From the NCBI GenBank assembly GCA_005881235.1, contig VBEQ01000142.1:1-31899 (forward strand): a stretch of DNA of 31,899 nucleotides. Direction: 5' to 3'. The position numbers were made by a program, and so were the translations under genes. Of the stretch, positions 30,700-31,899 are shown in pieces; position 1 is the first letter of the stretch; each line of letters starts with the position of its first letter. The notes beneath the pieces are model-generated. The model saw only the letters and a list, made by a program, of their open reading frames with translations. It ran no database searches and was not told where the DNA came from. The stretch is from Chloroflexota bacterium. GTDB lineage: Bacteria; Chloroflexota; Dormibacteria; CF-121.

Positions 30700-31899
30700 A
30701 TGAACATCGACGATCAGCTTCGAATGAAGGGCCTCGCCTCGCGGCCCGTGATCCCTGGTGATTACGGTGGGGGCCAGGGACCGCGGGTGTCGGCGGAACG
30801 ATTCGTAAGGGCGCGCCTGGAGCGCGATAAGGAGGAAGCCATGCGCGACGTCGACCGTACCCTGGAGGGGAACGCCCGCATCAAAGTCGTCGGTATCGGT
30901 GGTGGCGGCAGCAACGCCGTCAACCGCATGATCCGGTCGAAGCTCCGCGGCGTCGAGTTCATCGCCATCAATACCGACCTGCAGGCGCTCGCCCATTCGG
31001 AAGCGCAGACCAAGATGAACATCGGCAAGAAGCTCACCCGGGGCCTGGGCGCGGGTGGCAATCCGACGATCGGCCGCGAGGCGGCCGAGGAGAGCCAGCA
31101 AGAACTCTCCGAACTGTTGCAGGGCGCTGACATGGTCTTCCTCACCGCCGGCATGGGTGGTGGGACCGGATCCGGCGCGGCACCGGTCGTCGCCGAGATC
31201 GCGCGCAACAATGGCGCACTCACTATCGGCGTCGTCACCAAGCCCTTTACCTTCGAGGGTTCGCGGCGGCGGGCGATCGCCGAGGAGTCGGCCACCACGC
31301 TGCGGGAAAAGGTCGACACCCTGATCATCATTCCAAACCAGCGACTGCTGGACGTCACCGACAAGAAGGTGCCGTTCACGGAAGCGCTGAAGATCGCCGA
31401 CGATGTGCTGCGCCAGGGCGTCCAGGGCATCTCTGACCTGATCGTTCAGCCTGGGTTGATCAACCTGGACTTCGCCGACGTCAAGGCGGTCATGTCGGGA
31501 CAGGGCGCCGCCCTGATGGGGATCGGCTTCGGGAGTGGCGATCAGCGCGCGGCCGACGCCGCCCGCGATGCCGTCGCCAGCCCCCTGCTGGAGACCTCGA
31601 TCGACGGGGCCCGCGGCATCCTCTTCAACATCACCGGCGGCACCGACCTCACCCTGCACGAGGTCAACGAGGCGGCGGAGATCGTCCGTGCCTCCGCCGA
31701 TAAGGACGCCAACATCATTTTCGGGACCGTCATCGACGAGAAGATGTCGGGCGAGGTCAAGATCACGGTGGTGGCCACCGGCTTCGTCGTGGGGGCCGAA
31801 ACCAGCCGTGAGATCGAGGAGCAGTACAGCCGGCCGGCGCCGGTCGACGACGTCCCGGTCTACAAGGGCTTCGACCCGTCCAACCTCGACATTCCCGCC
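30700..31899 (+). CDS. ftsZ: Cell division GTPase FtsZ (partial, runs off the window)
   Basis: The tubulin-like GTPase forms the Z-ring. Motifs, numbered from ATG 30700, are GIGGGGSNAVNRM (65-77), the GGGTGSG signature (153-159), TKPFTFEGSRR, NQRLL, and NLDFADVKAVMSG, the T7 synergy loop. The frame is still open at the window end (400 codons), so the C-terminal linker and FtsA-binding peptide are not seen. Two in-frame starts are possible: ATG 30700 (long, with a 47-residue charged N-terminal extension) and ATG 30841 (short, conventional, MRDVDRTLEGNARIKVVG). Each has a strong Shine-Dalgarno at five-base spacing. Confidence 0.95.
   Translation, partial: MNIDDQLRMKGLASRPVIPGDYGGGQGPRVSAERFVRARLERDKEEAMRDVDRTLEGNARIKVVGIGGGGSNAVNRMIRSKLRGVEFIAINTDLQALAHSEAQTKMNIGKKLTRGLGAGGNPTIGREAAEESQQELSELLQGADMVFLTAGMGGGTGSGAAPVVAEIARNNGALTIGVVTKPFTFEGSRRRAIAEESATTLREKVDTLIIIPNQRLLDVTDKKVPFTEALKIADDVLRQGVQGISDLIVQPGLINLDFADVKAVMSGQGAALMGIGFGSGDQRAADAARDAVASPLLETSIDGARGILFNITGGTDLTLHEVNEAAEIVRASADKDANIIFGTVIDEKMSGEVKITVVATGFVVGAETSREIEEQYSRPAPVDDVPVYKGFDPSNLDIPA
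30829..30835 (+). promoter_or_regulatory. Strong Shine-Dalgarno for the short ftsZ start
   Basis: AAGGAGG ends five bases before ATG 30841. It lies inside the coding region of the long form and is in phase with an ATG at the usual FtsZ N-terminus. Confidence 0.6.

Noticed and set aside
30448..30761. Native-frame C-terminus of ftsA to 30761
   Set aside because: The sequence after the frameshift is Arg-rich and unlike FtsA, while the true FtsA ending is in the next frame and stops at 30684.
1..31899. tRNA genes, insertion sequences, phage genes, CRISPR arrays
   Set aside because: None recognised: no transposase or integrase motifs, no regularly spaced long repeats, and no tRNA-like cloverleaf noticed by eye.

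Overview
The window is GC-rich bacterial chromosome, densely packed with genes. It is dominated by a complete-looking division and cell-wall (dcw) cluster. The clues to the host are mraZ, a small basic protein (sbp) gene between ftsQ and ftsA, ribonuclease HIII, a class A RNase P RNA, frequent GTG/TTG starts, and branched-chain oxoacid dehydrogenase genes whose lipoyl motif (ETAKA) resembles actinobacterial E2 proteins. Together these suggest a Terrabacteria lineage, most likely Chloroflexota or Dormibacterota-like. That placement is an inference and no marker here settles it.

Layout. 29-1150 (+): MetE-like zinc methyltransferase. 1151-1553: a strong promoter in front of a truncated sigma-factor-like reading frame. 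6044-1550 (-): operon for the E1 alpha, E1 beta and E2 subunits of a branched-chain 2-oxoacid dehydrogenase, followed by an isopropylmalate-synthase-like enzyme, with every junction overlapping. 6098-8991 (+): a small His-rich membrane protein, RNase HIII, an MFS exporter, and rnpB, whose promoter and 5' end lie inside the exporter gene. 9066-10869 (+): an ECF sigma factor overlapping a gene for a membrane-anchored seven-Asp-box propeller protein, probably a sensor/regulator pair. 14929-10859 (-): amino acid/amine permease, glutamine-synthetase-like ligase and FluG-type amidohydrolase, probably an amine or amino acid catabolic operon. 15061-31899 (+): the dcw cluster.

The dcw cluster reads mraZ-rsmH-ftsL-ftsI-murF-mraY-murD-ftsW-murG-murC(Mpl-like)-murB-ddl-ftsQ-sbp, then a separate promoter, then ftsA-ftsZ. 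Most junctions overlap (ATGA, TTGA, GTGA or TGATG), which suggests translational coupling. It opens with a TTGACA-N17-TAGCGT promoter followed by three 10-bp repeats typical of MraZ operators. murE is absent from its usual place between ftsI and murF. The MurC-position ligase carries Mpl-type motifs in its N-terminal and central parts. ftsA has a single-base frameshift that would remove its membrane-targeting C-terminus; in such an essential gene this may be a sequence error. ftsZ, cut by the window end, has two in-frame starts 47 codons apart, each with a strong Shine-Dalgarno sequence. A perfect DnaA box lies just upstream of the ftsA promoter.

No tRNA, 5S/16S/23S rRNA, CRISPR array, insertion sequence or phage gene was recognised.
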